DNA of 64,000 nt, taken from contig JAAYCX010000081.1 in assembly GCA_012729555.1 (NCBI GenBank), positions 1-64,000 on the forward strand, written 5' to 3'. The notes under the pieces are model-generated. The model did not search any database. It was not told the DNA's origin and saw only the letters and a list, made by a program, of their open reading frames with translations. Both the position numbers and the translations under genes were made by a program. Position 1 is the first letter of the stretch. Each line of letters begins with the position of its first letter. Below are positions 11,467 through 20,921 of the stretch, one piece after another. Source of the DNA: Acidobacteriota bacterium. Its GTDB lineage: Bacteria > Acidobacteriota > UBA6911.

Positions 11467-11958
11467 ATGGCCAGGAACAAGGACGCGCGGCTGACGCATC
11501 TGGATGACGAGGGGAAAGCGCGCATGGTGGATGTCACCGACAAGCCCGTCACCGTCCGCCGTGCGGTCGCGGAATCGTTCATCACCCTTTCCCCCTCGAC
11601 CCGGTCCCTGCTCGCCGGGGGGAGGCTGCCCAAGGGGAACGCCCTGGAAACGGCCCGGCTTGCGGGCATCATGGCCGCCAAGCGGACGCCCGAGCTCATC
11701 CCCCTGTGTCACCCGCTCCTGCTTTCGCACGTGGATGTGGAGGCCACGGCGCGGGGGAAGGGGGTGCGCTTTCTCGCCACGGTCTCCACGGCCGGCTCGA
11801 CCGGGGTCGAGATGGAGGCCCTGACGGCCGCCTCCGTCGCCGCGCTGACCCTCTACGACATGGTCAAGGCGGTGGAAAAGGGGGCAACGATCGAGAGGAT
11901 CCGGCTGCTGGAGAAGAGCGGGGGAAAAAGCGGCCCCTACCGGCGGAAGAAGTCCTGA
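11467..11958 (+). CDS. moaC: cyclic pyranopterin monophosphate synthase MoaC
   Basis: A 163-residue enzyme that, together with MoaA, converts GTP to cyclic pyranopterin monophosphate. Family motifs are [51 protein letters not shown], and the catalytic stretch [20 protein letters not shown] followed by [15 protein letters not shown] lies just before the ATG. It directly follows moeA, and no moaA is in the window. Confidence 0.98.
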   Translation: MARNKDARLTHLDDEGKARMVDVTDKPVTVRRAVAESFITLSPSTRSLLAGGRLPKGNALETARLAGIMAAKRTPELIPLCHPLLLSHVDVEATARGKGVRFLATVSTAGSTGVEMEALTAASVAALTLYDMVKAVEKGATIERIRLLEKSGGKSGPYRRKKS

Positions 11959-11993
11959 GCCGCCGGCCGGAAGATACGGTGTGAGGGTGCGTC

Positions 11994-12356
11994 ATGCCCA
12001 TCTATGAATATCGTTGCCGCAGCTGCCGTCGGAGGATGAGTTTCCTGGTGATGACGCCTTCGGCGTTCGAACCGGAGTGCGGATTCTGCGGGGGGAGGGA
12101 CCTGGAGCGGCTCTTCTCCCGCTTCTCCTCCCCCAGGTCGGAGGAGCAGAGGCTGGAATCGCTGGCCGACCCGGCGAGCCTGTCGGGCCTGGACGAGAAC
12201 GACCCCGGGAGCGTGGCCCGCTGGATGAAGAAAATGGGGGGCGCACTCGGGGACGACATCGACGGCGGGGAGATCGACGAGCTTGCCGAACAGGCGGCGG
12301 AAGAGGTCGCCGGCGGGGCGGACGCGGGGCCGGATTCCTCCCCGGACGAACCGTAG
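11994..12356 (+). CDS. FmdB-like zinc-ribbon protein
   Basis: A 120-residue protein opening with MPIYEYRCRSC, the hallmark of the FmdB putative regulatory zinc ribbon. C8xxC11 and C29xxC32 supply the metal ligands. The rest is a long acidic, helix-prone tail, longer than in many members and probably disordered. It lies 23 bases before mutM and 35 after moaC, so it is likely part of the same transcript. The function of the family is not established; the DNA-binding role in its name comes from early work on formamidase. Confidence 0.8.
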   Translation: MPIYEYRCRSCRRRMSFLVMTPSAFEPECGFCGGRDLERLFSRFSSPRSEEQRLESLADPASLSGLDENDPGSVARWMKKMGGALGDDIDGGEIDELAEQAAEEVAGGADAGPDSSPDEP

Positions 12357-12379
12357 CGCCGGGAGCGGTGCCCGATCTT

Positions 12380-13204
12380 ATGCCCGAAATGCCTGAAGTG
12401 GAAACGATCGCCCGGCAACTCCGCGGGAGGGTCGAGGGGAAACGGATTGCCGGGGTCCGCCTTTCGGGGCTGCCGCTCAGGAAACCGGTGTCCCCCGGCC
12501 TGGGGACGGCGCTTGTCGGGCGCACGATCCGACGCGTGCGGAGATACGGCAAGTACCTCGTCCTGACGCTCGAACCGAAGGCTTTCTGGGTGATTCACCT
12601 GGGGATGAGCGGGCGGCTTCTTTATCACGAACCCGGCCGGGCGGAAGGGGGCAGGCACACGCACGCCTCCATCCTCTTCTCCGACGGGGACGGGCTGGAG
12701 TACCGGGACCCCCGCCGTTTCGGGCTGCTGGCCCTGTACGAGGGGGTGTCGCCGCGGGCGATTCCCGAAATCCGCTCCCTGGGGAAGGATCCCCTGCAGC
12801 CGGGGTTCACGGGCGAGTGGCTGGGCCGAAGGCTCCACGGCAGCCGGCGCGAGATCAAATCCTTTCTCCTCGACCAGGGGGTGCTGGCCGGGATCGGAAA
12901 CATCTACGCCTGCGAAGCACTTTTCGAGGCCCGCATTCACCCCGGGCGCAGGTGCGCGACCCTCAGCGGCAGGGAGAGCGGCCGCCTGGCGGCCGCCGTT
13001 CAAAAGGTCTTGCGGGACGCGATCCGGCGGCGGGGGACCACCTTCTCCGATTTCAGGGGGGCGGACGGGAAGGCGGGGGGGCACCGGGATCACCTCGCGG
13101 TCTACATGAGGGAGGGGAAGCAGTGCGTCGAATGCGGGAGGCCGATCCGGAGAATCAGCCAGGGTAATCGGGGCACCTTTTTCTGTCAGCAATGCCAGCG
13201 CTGA
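12380..13204 (+). CDS. mutM: formamidopyrimidine-DNA glycosylase
   Basis: A 274-residue base-excision repair enzyme that removes 8-oxoguanine and FaPy lesions. The start MPEMPEVETIARQL leaves the catalytic Pro and Glu at mature positions 1-2, which fixes ATG 12380 over the ATG nine bases later. Also seen are IHLGMSGRL, YRDPRRFG, LLDQGVLAGIGNIYACE and the C-terminal zinc finger CVECGRPI...CQQCQ. The ribosome-binding site is weak (GGGAG, 14 bases upstream). It is closely linked to the FmdB-like gene. Confidence 0.97.
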   Translation: MPEMPEVETIARQLRGRVEGKRIAGVRLSGLPLRKPVSPGLGTALVGRTIRRVRRYGKYLVLTLEPKAFWVIHLGMSGRLLYHEPGRAEGGRHTHASILFSDGDGLEYRDPRRFGLLALYEGVSPRAIPEIRSLGKDPLQPGFTGEWLGRRLHGSRREIKSFLLDQGVLAGIGNIYACEALFEARIHPGRRCATLSGRESGRLAAAVQKVLRDAIRRRGTTFSDFRGADGKAGGHRDHLAVYMREGKQCVECGRPIRRISQGNRGTFFCQQCQR

Positions 13205-13252
13205 GTCCCGGGAGGGTCCCGGGGCGGCGCGGGCGCATAGGGAGGTCGGGCA

Positions 13253-13450
13253 ATGGCGGAATCTTACAGGATATGCGCGCACTGCAAGGGTACGGGGCAG
13301 TGCCGGGCGTGCCATGGAACGGGGCGGCTGGCTCTGCAGAAGGGGAAAACCTGCACTTCCTGCTACCCGCACGGAAGCGGCCTGTGCCAGAACTGCCGCG
13401 GGCTGGGGGGGTTCGACTCGAGCGGGAAACCGGCGAAAAAGCCGGAATGA
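13253..13450 (+). CDS. small DnaJ-type zinc-finger protein
   Basis: A 65-residue protein built almost entirely from four CxxC units: C8AHCKGTG, C17RACHGTG, C34TSC and C45QNCRGLGG. The CxxCxGxG spacing is that of the cysteine-rich domain of DnaJ, without any J-domain. It would fold around two zinc ions. Its stop overlaps a possible upstream ATG of coaX, and it follows mutM by 48 bases. It may be a free chaperone-like or assembly adaptor; the function is unknown. Confidence 0.7.
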   Translation: MAESYRICAHCKGTGQCRACHGTGRLALQKGKTCTSCYPHGSGLCQNCRGLGGFDSSGKPAKKPE

Positions 13451-13500
13451 CGGGGCGGGACGCCCCCGCGCAAGCGGGGATGCGTACCGGCGACCAAAGC

Positions 13501-14277
13501 ATGTTTCTGGCGATCGATATCGGCAATACCAATATCACCCTCGGCCTGTATGAAGGGGACGTTCCGGGGCCCCGCTGGCGCCTCGCCACGGAGCGCGAGA
13601 GGACGGCGGACGAGTACGGCGCTTCCCTCCGGGAGATGGTGCGCCGCGCGGGCATCGAAACCGGCGACGTCCGGTCGGTGGCCATCGCAAGCGTCGTTCC
13701 GCCGCTGACCGGGGTTTTCGAGGAAGTGAGCCGGGAATGCCTCCGCAGCCGGCCGCTGATCGTGGACAGCTCCGTGAAGACGGGCATCCGGATTCTGTGC
13801 GACGCCCCGGAACAGATCGGCGCCGACCGGATCGTGGATGTCGCGGCGGGCTTCGCCCTTTACGGGGGGCCGGCGTGCGTCATCGACCTGGGCACCGCCA
13901 CCACTTTCGACGCCGTCAGCGCGGACGGGGACTACCTGGGGGGAGCCATCACCCCGGGGATGGGGATCGCGGCCGAGGCCCTGTCCCTGAGGGCGGCCAA
14001 GCTTGCGCGGGTCGAACTGCGGCCCCCTTCCTCCGCCATCGGGAGGAATACGGTGCAGTCGCTCCAGTCGGGGCTGCTCCTCGGGTACGTCGGGCTCGTG
14101 GAAGGGATGGTTGCACGCTTCCGGGCCGAACTGGGACCCGGCACAAGGGTCATCGCCACGGGGGGGTTGGCCCCCGTCATCGCCCGCGAAACAAAGGTTG
14201 TCGGTGTGCTCGCCCCCTGGCTCACGCTCGACGGCCTGCGGATCCTTTACGAGCTCAACCGCGGCCGGGATCAGTAG
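13501..14277 (+). CDS. coaX: type III pantothenate kinase
   Basis: A 258-residue enzyme for the first step of coenzyme A synthesis. MFLAIDIGNTNITLGLYEG is the N-terminal phosphate-binding motif of this ASKHA family; GADRIVDVAAGFALYG, VIDLGTATTFDAV and GGAITPGMGIAAEAL complete the fingerprint. ATG 13501 matches the family start but has no clear ribosome-binding site. In-frame ATGs at 13480 and 13447 (the latter overlapping the previous stop) are alternatives. It ends 7 bases inside the convergent ppiD. Confidence 0.95.
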   Translation: MFLAIDIGNTNITLGLYEGDVPGPRWRLATERERTADEYGASLREMVRRAGIETGDVRSVAIASVVPPLTGVFEEVSRECLRSRPLIVDSSVKTGIRILCDAPEQIGADRIVDVAAGFALYGGPACVIDLGTATTFDAVSADGDYLGGAITPGMGIAAEALSLRAAKLARVELRPPSSAIGRNTVQSLQSGLLLGYVGLVEGMVARFRAELGPGTRVIATGGLAPVIARETKVVGVLAPWLTLDGLRILYELNRGRDQ

Positions 14278-16190
14278 TTCAAGGCCGCCCGCTCGAGGAT
14301 GTCGTTGTAGATCTCGAGCTTGCCCGCCTTTTCAAGCTCCGCCCGGAGCCTGCCGACATATTCCTGGAAATACGGGTCCCGAAGCGACTCGAGCATTCTC
14401 TGCTTCAGCTCCGGTTTCGCTTCCGTGAAGGCGGCTTCGTCGAACTGCGAGCGGGAGAGGACCTGGAAGACCACGAAGTTGTCGACCACCGCCTGGGGGG
14501 TTCCGACCGCTCCCGGTTCCAGGTCGAAAGCGGCCCTGTTGAACGGGGAGTTGGCGCCGATTTCGGGGTCCGCCGTCCCCGTAACCGTGAACTCCGGGCT
14601 TTTCGTGACGCCGAAACCGGCGGCGCGGGCCGCCTCGCGCAGGCTTCCCTGCTTACGCGCCGCTTCCGCGAGCTTCTGCGCCTCGGCCTGCAGCAGTTCC
14701 CCCGCCCGGGCGTCGACGTAATCGTTCCGGACCCGGTCCCGGAATTCCTCATATCGCCCCGCCCGGGCCGGCTCTATCCCGGTCAGGGTGGCGACGGCGA
14801 AGCCGAGGGGGTGCTCGACCGCCTGGCCGACCGCGCCCGCTTCCTTGAGGGTGAAGACTTCGTCCCTCATCGCCTGCGAGATGCCGAAATCGAACGGGTT
14901 GTCCTCCTGGGAGAAGAGGCCCGTTTCGCGCACTTCCGCGCCGGCGCCCAGTTCCCGGGCCGCCTCGTCCGGTTTCTTGCCGCCCCGGAGCAGGGCCGCG
15001 GCTTCTTCCGCTTTCTGGCGGGCGAGCGCCAGGGCTTTTTTCTGCAGCGCGACCATCGCGAGTTGCGGGCGATTGGATTCCAGCGTCGGCGTTTCGCGTT
15101 TCAGCACCTTGATGATGTGGAACCCGTACTGGGTTTTCACCAGGTCCGAGACCTTTCCCGGTTCGAGGGAAAAGGCGGCGGCCTCGAATTCGGGCACCAT
15201 CTGCCCCCGTTGAAAGGGCCCCAGGTATCCCCCCCTGGAGGCGCTCCCGGTGTCCTGGGAGTGTTCGCGCGCCATCCGGGCGAAATCCGCCCCCGCGCGG
15301 ATCTGCTCGAGCACCTCTTCCGCCCGCTGCCGGACCGCGGCCTCCTCCGCCGGGTCTTCGACCAGGAGCAGGATGTGGGCGGCCTCGGCCGTTTCCTCGT
15401 GGGGCACCTGTTTCCATTCCTGCAGGACGTCCTCGTCGGTCACGGTGATGCCCGCTGCGAGCGCCTCCGCCGGGACCAGCAGGTAGCGGGCGCGCCGCTT
15501 CTCTCCGACGCGATAGGAGTCGCTGTGGGCGTTGAAGTGAGTCTCGAGTTCGGCCGCCGTCGGCTGGACACGTTTGCGGAAGTCCTCCTTCCTGAGCAGG
15601 ACCAGGTCCACCTGGGTCTTCAGCGTGGACCTGGAAAACTCCTCGCGCAGTTCGCGCTCCCCCACGTCGAGGGAACTGGTGACGATCCCGTGCACCTTGT
15701 CCAGAAGCCGCATGCGCCTCATGTCGCTTTCGAAATCGGCGACAGAATAGTTGTTTTGCGCCAGGAGGGCCTTGTAGCTTTCAATCCCTATGAATTTCCC
15801 CCCGTTCTGGAGATTGGGGTGGGTTTCCACCGCGCGGCGGATCTCCTCCGGGGTGACGCGGACCCCGAGGCGCTCGGCCAGGATCTCGATCAGTTCGGCC
15901 GATACCAGGTCCTCGAGCACCTGCTGGGGAAGTCCCATCGATTGAAGGGTCTTCCGGTCCATCCGGTTCCTTCCCCCCGCGTTGATGCGGTCGACCGTCC
16001 TGCGGTACAGGTTGACGAAACTGCCGGTCGGGATCGGGCGCCCGTCGACTTCGGCGACGGACGAAGTGGTGGCGACACCGCCCATGTCCATCCCCGGGAT
16101 GAAGAAGATCATCATGGTCAGGGCCAGGGCGATGATGACGAGCCAAAGAACCAGTTTTAGACGCTTTTTGCGGCGCATCAGATCCAGCAT
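14271..16190 (-). CDS. ppiD: periplasmic peptidyl-prolyl isomerase PpiD/SurA family
   Basis: A 639-residue protein with one N-terminal transmembrane anchor (about residues 12-29) after a basic cytoplasmic stub, then a SurA-like chaperone N-domain (VAEVDGRPIPTGSF, QQVLEDLVSAELIEILAER) and a parvulin rotamase domain (AEAAHILLLVEDP, GADFARMAREHSQDTGSAS, GYLGPFQRGQMVPEFEAAAF). A second partial parvulin-like C-terminal region follows, as in PpiD. It helps fold secreted and outer-membrane proteins. ATG 16190 has GGAGGGGG about 9 bases upstream. It is single-gene and divergent from the FecR-like gene. Confidence 0.92.
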   Translation of the reverse strand: MLDLMRRKKRLKLVLWLVIIALALTMMIFFIPGMDMGGVATTSSVAEVDGRPIPTGSFVNLYRRTVDRINAGGRNRMDRKTLQSMGLPQQVLEDLVSAELIEILAERLGVRVTPEEIRRAVETHPNLQNGGKFIGIESYKALLAQNNYSVADFESDMRRMRLLDKVHGIVTSSLDVGERELREEFSRSTLKTQVDLVLLRKEDFRKRVQPTAAELETHFNAHSDSYRVGEKRRARYLLVPAEALAAGITVTDEDVLQEWKQVPHEETAEAAHILLLVEDPAEEAAVRQRAEEVLEQIRAGADFARMAREHSQDTGSASRGGYLGPFQRGQMVPEFEAAAFSLEPGKVSDLVKTQYGFHIIKVLKRETPTLESNRPQLAMVALQKKALALARQKAEEAAALLRGGKKPDEAARELGAGAEVRETGLFSQEDNPFDFGISQAMRDEVFTLKEAGAVGQAVEHPLGFAVATLTGIEPARAGRYEEFRDRVRNDYVDARAGELLQAEAQKLAEAARKQGSLREAARAAGFGVTKSPEFTVTGTADPEIGANSPFNRAAFDLEPGAVGTPQAVVDNFVVFQVLSRSQFDEAAFTEAKPELKQRMLESLRDPYFQEYVGRLRAELEKAGKLEIYNDILERAALNY

Positions 16191-16227
16191 GGGAAGAAAC
16201 CCCCTCCGTTCGAGACTGAAAACGGGG

Positions 16228-16236
16228 AGTATAGCA
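16228..16236 (-). promoter_or_regulatory. extended -10 promoter of ppiD
   Basis: On the minus strand TGC-TATACT (16236-16228) is a good extended -10 box. No convincing -35 is seen. The transcript would start near 16221, about 30 bases before the ATG. Confidence 0.55.
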
Positions 16237-16324
16237 CAGACCGGGACAAAACAGGATCGCGAAAGGGGGGAGCGGGCCCCGACGGTTCGCGTCCTTTTAG
16301 GGTTCTCTTTTTCCGTGCCGAATA

Positions 16325-16330
16325 TATAAT
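16325..16330 (+). promoter_or_regulatory. -10 box for the FecR-like/GGDEF/mre cluster
   Basis: A perfect TATAAT in an A/T-only stretch (16321-16330), with no good -35. It predicts a leader of about 95 bases before the FecR-like gene, and it is divergent from the ppiD promoter. Confidence 0.45.
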
Positions 16331-16432
16331 AGGGCATCTCTCCCCGACCGATGAGGATTGAGAGCGGGCGAAGGGATACGTGTAGATGAGGGGTGGAGGG
16401 ATGCCCGCCGCCTCCCATGCAAACGGCGGAAA

Positions 16433-17191
16433 ATGAAGAACAATTCGAGTGATTCGGCGACCGGTCCCGGCAAGCGGCGGCGCGGCATCGGGGTGCGCAA
16501 TGTCCTGATCCCGGGCGTCCTGATCCTGGCGGCCGCGGCCGTCCTCGCGGCGGTCTGTCTCCATCGGGCTCCGAAGGGGACGGCGTCCGGGGGCGACGCT
16601 CCTCCCCCGGAATTCAGCGAGATCGTGGCCGCCTCCGGAACCGTGCAGGTCCTCGAACCCGGAGACTCCGAATGGCGGGCGGCCGGAGTGGGCCGGAAAC
16701 TGGCCGACGGGGACCTGGTCCGGACCGGCGCCCGGGGCGGCGCCAGCATCCGCTACCCCAACGGGACCGTAGCCTCCATCCGGGCCGGGACGATCTTCGC
16801 CGTGCAGCCGACGGGAAGCAACGAGATGGAGATATGGATGACGGCGTCCCCCGGGCCGGCGGAGCAGGCGATGGGGGAAGAGGCGGCCCCGGGAGGGAGG
16901 CGGTCGCTCGACCGGGCGGAAGCGGGGGGGCTGATCCCCTCCCTGAGGCTGGAACGGATCGTCCCGTTCGGACGGAGCCTTGAACTGGTCGGGCACGTGG
17001 AACCGGGGAGCCGGCTGACCGTCAACGACGAGAAGGTCGTGGTCGAGGGGGATGGTGCGTTCAAGCACTTCACCAACCCTTTCCCCAGGACGGCGGAGAC
17101 CGTCGAGATCGTTTTAAGGGCGACGAACCTGGCGGGGCGCACGAGCACCCTGACGGCCAAACACCATTTTCGTTACCGTGCCGGGGACTGA
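16433..17191 (+). CDS. membrane-anchored FecR-domain protein
   Basis: A 252-residue protein with a basic N-terminus and one transmembrane helix (about residues 23-42), placing the rest in the periplasm. Residues 58-125 form a FecR-like domain (ASGTVQVLEPG, LADGDLVRTGARGGASIRYPNG). A beta-rich C-terminal segment with LELVGHVEPGSRLTVNDEKV resembles a small Ig-like or bacterial-interaction fold. No sigma factor or TonB receptor is nearby, so it is not a classical iron-dicitrate regulator. ATG 16433 precedes a normal signal-anchor. It runs into the GGDEF gene with a 4-base gap and may share its transcript. Confidence 0.75.
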   Translation: MKNNSSDSATGPGKRRRGIGVRNVLIPGVLILAAAAVLAAVCLHRAPKGTASGGDAPPPEFSEIVAASGTVQVLEPGDSEWRAAGVGRKLADGDLVRTGARGGASIRYPNGTVASIRAGTIFAVQPTGSNEMEIWMTASPGPAEQAMGEEAAPGGRRSLDRAEAGGLIPSLRLERIVPFGRSLELVGHVEPGSRLTVNDEKVVVEGDGAFKHFTNPFPRTAETVEIVLRATNLAGRTSTLTAKHHFRYRAGD

Positions 17192-17195
17192 TAAC

Positions 17196-18554
17196 ATGGA
17201 CGAAAGGTCCAGAATCGGAATCGTCTACAGGGACCGTGCCCCCGAACTGGTCGCGGGCGGCATCCCGGACGGGATGCCGTGGGAAGCGGAGTTTTTCGAG
17301 GAGAAGGAGGTCCTGGCCGAGGGGTGGAGGCCCGGGAGCGATTACGTCGCGGTCTTCTTCCCGGTTGACGGGGCCCCCGGGCTCCGGGGCCGCCTCGCGG
17401 ATGCCTTTCCGGGGGCGGAACCGGTCGGTTTCCGGACCTCCGCGTCCACATCCGGGGAGGCCGCCGTAAAGACCGGGGCGGGGGAGACGGAACTCCGGGT
17501 CCCCGCCCCGCCTGCCCTGGTGCGGACGCTGCTCGACGGCCTGGTGGCGGCGGGATCTTTCCGCCGCGAGGCGGAATCGGCCTCCCGCCGGGCGGACGAT
17601 ACCCGGGATTTTCTCGACACGTTCGTCTCCGCCCTGGACGCCTGCGCCCGCCTTTCGGGGCGGAAATCCGCCCTGGGCCCGCTGCTGGAGCGGGTCCAGA
17701 CCCGCATCGGGGCCCAGGAGGGGGCGCTCTACCTGCCGTCGGAATCGGGAGGTGAGCTCGAGCGCGTCCTGAGCGCCGGAACCCCCCCGGAATCCGAAGC
17801 CGGCGACCGGTTGTCCGCCGTGCGACGGGTGTTCGAGGGCGGAACGCCCTGTCTCGACGACGGCCGTGCGCCGGGGGACTCGGCCCGGTCCGTGCTCCTT
17901 CATCCCCTTGCCTGCCGCGGCGAAAAGGTCGGGGTGATCGAACTGGTGAGCAGGGCGGGCGGAGCCTTTGCCCCCGAGGACCGGGCGCTGGTCGAAATGG
18001 CGGCGGGCCCGCTCGCGGTGGCCATCCGGACGCTCGGCCGGTTCGAGCTCTCCGAGCGGCTCACGATCACCGATGATTTGACCCTGCTGTACAACTACCG
18101 ATATCTCAAAAAATACCTCGAAGTCGAGGTAAAACGTTGCCTCCGGTACAAGAAAAAAGTATCTTTGCTGTTTATAGACATTGATGAATTCAAATGCATC
18201 AACGACACTTTCGGACATCTGGTCGGAAGTCGGGCCCTGGCGGAAATGGGGCAGGTGTTCAAGCAATGTGTCCGCGAGACGGATGTGGTCGGAAGATATG
18301 GAGGGGATGAGTTTGTAATTGTTCTTCCGGAGACCCCGCTCGGCGGGGCCATGGCGGTCGCCGAGCGCATCAGGAAGAGGGTGGAGAGGTACGAGTTCGC
18401 CGCCCGCAACCTGAGCATCCGCCTCACGGTCAGCCTCGGGGTGGCCAATTGCCCCAGGCACACGCTGACGGCCGAGGGTTTGATCAGGAAGGCGGACGCC
18501 GCGATGTACCGTGCCAAGGAACTTTCCAGGAACAGTATCAAAGTCGCCGTATAG
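17196..18554 (+). CDS. diguanylate cyclase with GAF-like sensor domain
   Basis: A 452-residue cytoplasmic protein. The N-terminal third is unrecognised. A GAF-like domain occupies about residues 150-285 (GAQEGALYLPSESG, GEKVGVIELVSR), and a GGDEF domain follows. The active site is GGDEF at 369-373 with FIDIDEFKCINDTFGH before it. The product-inhibition site RETD (360-363) lies exactly five residues upstream, so the enzyme should make c-di-GMP and be feedback-inhibited. ATG 17196 has GGGGA upstream; a GTG at 17178 lacks one. It ends 5 bases before mreB. The stretch 18085-18325 is clearly poorer in G+C than its surroundings. Confidence 0.93.
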   Translation: MDERSRIGIVYRDRAPELVAGGIPDGMPWEAEFFEEKEVLAEGWRPGSDYVAVFFPVDGAPGLRGRLADAFPGAEPVGFRTSASTSGEAAVKTGAGETELRVPAPPALVRTLLDGLVAAGSFRREAESASRRADDTRDFLDTFVSALDACARLSGRKSALGPLLERVQTRIGAQEGALYLPSESGGELERVLSAGTPPESEAGDRLSAVRRVFEGGTPCLDDGRAPGDSARSVLLHPLACRGEKVGVIELVSRAGGAFAPEDRALVEMAAGPLAVAIRTLGRFELSERLTITDDLTLLYNYRYLKKYLEVEVKRCLRYKKKVSLLFIDIDEFKCINDTFGHLVGSRALAEMGQVFKQCVRETDVVGRYGGDEFVIVLPETPLGGAMAVAERIRKRVERYEFAARNLSIRLTVSLGVANCPRHTLTAEGLIRKADAAMYRAKELSRNSIKVAV

Positions 18555-18559
18555 GAACT

Positions 18560-19574
<1,015 letters not shown>

Positions 19575-19585
<11 letters not shown>

Positions 19586-20429
19586 ATTGCCTTCGAGGGT
19601 GAACGGACAGCGGTCGGCGGCGGTGCTGATCCCGCTGCTGGTCCTGCAGCTGGCCCTGCTGTCGCTGCAGATAAAAACTCCCTCCGGGACCCTGCTGTTC
19701 AAGAGCTGGACGATGGCGGCCCAGGCCCCGGTGCTTTCCCTCTTCGCCAGGATCACCGGCGGGGTCGGCGATTTCTGGCGCGGGTATTTCTGGCTGGTCG
19801 GCGCGCGGGCCGAGAACGAGGCCCTCCGGGAGGCCGTGCAGCGTCTCTCGCTGCTCAACGGCGCCTACGAACAGTCCCGGCTGGAGAACGAGCGGCTGAG
19901 GCGGCTCCTGACGCTGAGCGATTCCATAGAGAGGCGCGCCCTGGGCGCCCGTGTGACGGCCCGGGCCCCCAGCTTTCTCGCCAACCTCGTCTACATCGAC
20001 CGGGGCAAGCGGCACGGTGTCCGGGTCGACGCCCCGGTCATTTCGGGGGAGGGGATCGTCGGAAGGGTCCTGCTGGTGTCGGCCGATCAGGCCCAGGTCC
20101 AGTTGATCACCAACCCCGGCGCCGCGATCGGCGTGATGCTGGAAAACAGCCGGACCCCGGGGGTCCTGGCCGGAACCGGCGACCCGCTGCTCGAGCTGAA
20201 ATATATCGGCGACACGGACCCGGTCGCCGTCGGGGAGGTCGTGCTGAGTTCGGGACTGGACGGCATTCTGCCCAAGGGGATGACGATCGGACGGGTGGTC
20301 GAGGTCGAGAAGGGGAAAGGGGTCTTCCAGGCGATCAGGGTGAAGCCTCTCGTGGACCTGATCCATCTCGAGGAGGTGGCGGTTCTCCTGGACCCGCCGA
20401 TCACGGAAACGTCGAGCCGGATACCATGA
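19575..20429 (+). CDS. mreC: cell shape-determining protein MreC
   Basis: A 284-residue bitopic protein with one transmembrane helix near residues 15-33, a coiled coil (about 78-112) and the two beta-barrel periplasmic domain (AQVQLITNPGAAIGVMLENS, LPKGMTIGRVVEVEKG). It links MreB to the elongation synthases. GTG 19575 lies inside the end of mreB with GGAGA 5 bases upstream, indicating translational coupling. Confidence 0.96.
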
Positions 20430-20914
20430 AATACATCTTCCTGGCGTTGTCTTCATTTCTCGCCATCATCGCGCAGATGATCGCCGGGGAGAACTTTTTC
20501 CTGTTCAACTTCCTCGACCTGTCGCTCCTGCTGGCCGCCTACTGGGCCATCTACCGCAGCCGGATGCAGGCCCTGTTCGTGGGATCGCTGACCGGAATCC
20601 TGCTCGACGCCGCCCTGGGCTGGCCGCTGGGCTACAACGGGTTCGGGCGGACCCTGGCCGCTTTCGTCATCGGGCAGTGCTGGAAAAGGTTCAACACGGC
20701 GGACCAGCCGTGGGTCAGGTTCTCCATCTTCGCCGCCGCTTCGTGCATCAACTCCGCGAGCATCTACCTGCTGTTCTGGTTCATGCAGCGCTCCTCGAGC
20801 GGGATCTTCCCCGGCGCCAGCCTTCTGCAGGCCGTCATCACCGCCGGCGTGGGGGTGGTGATGTTCGCGGCGATGGACGGCTACAGGCGAATTCAGACGC
20901 ATAAGGCGCACTGA
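20426..20914 (+). CDS. mreD: rod-shape-determining membrane protein MreD
   Basis: A 162-residue polytopic membrane protein with about five hydrophobic segments and the family signature GSLTGILLDAALGWPLGYNG. ATGA overlap with mreC indicates coupling. It is part of the elongasome. Confidence 0.93.
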   Translation: MKYIFLALSSFLAIIAQMIAGENFFLFNFLDLSLLLAAYWAIYRSRMQALFVGSLTGILLDAALGWPLGYNGFGRTLAAFVIGQCWKRFNTADQPWVRFSIFAAASCINSASIYLLFWFMQRSSSGIFPGASLLQAVITAGVGVVMFAAMDGYRRIQTHKAH

Positions 20915-20921
20915 GCTAGAT

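Noticed and set aside
18115-18130. Palindrome ACCTCGA-AG-TCGAGGT inside the GGDEF gene
   Set aside because: It lies within coding sequence for conserved residues and has no link to a promoter; probably chance codon choice.
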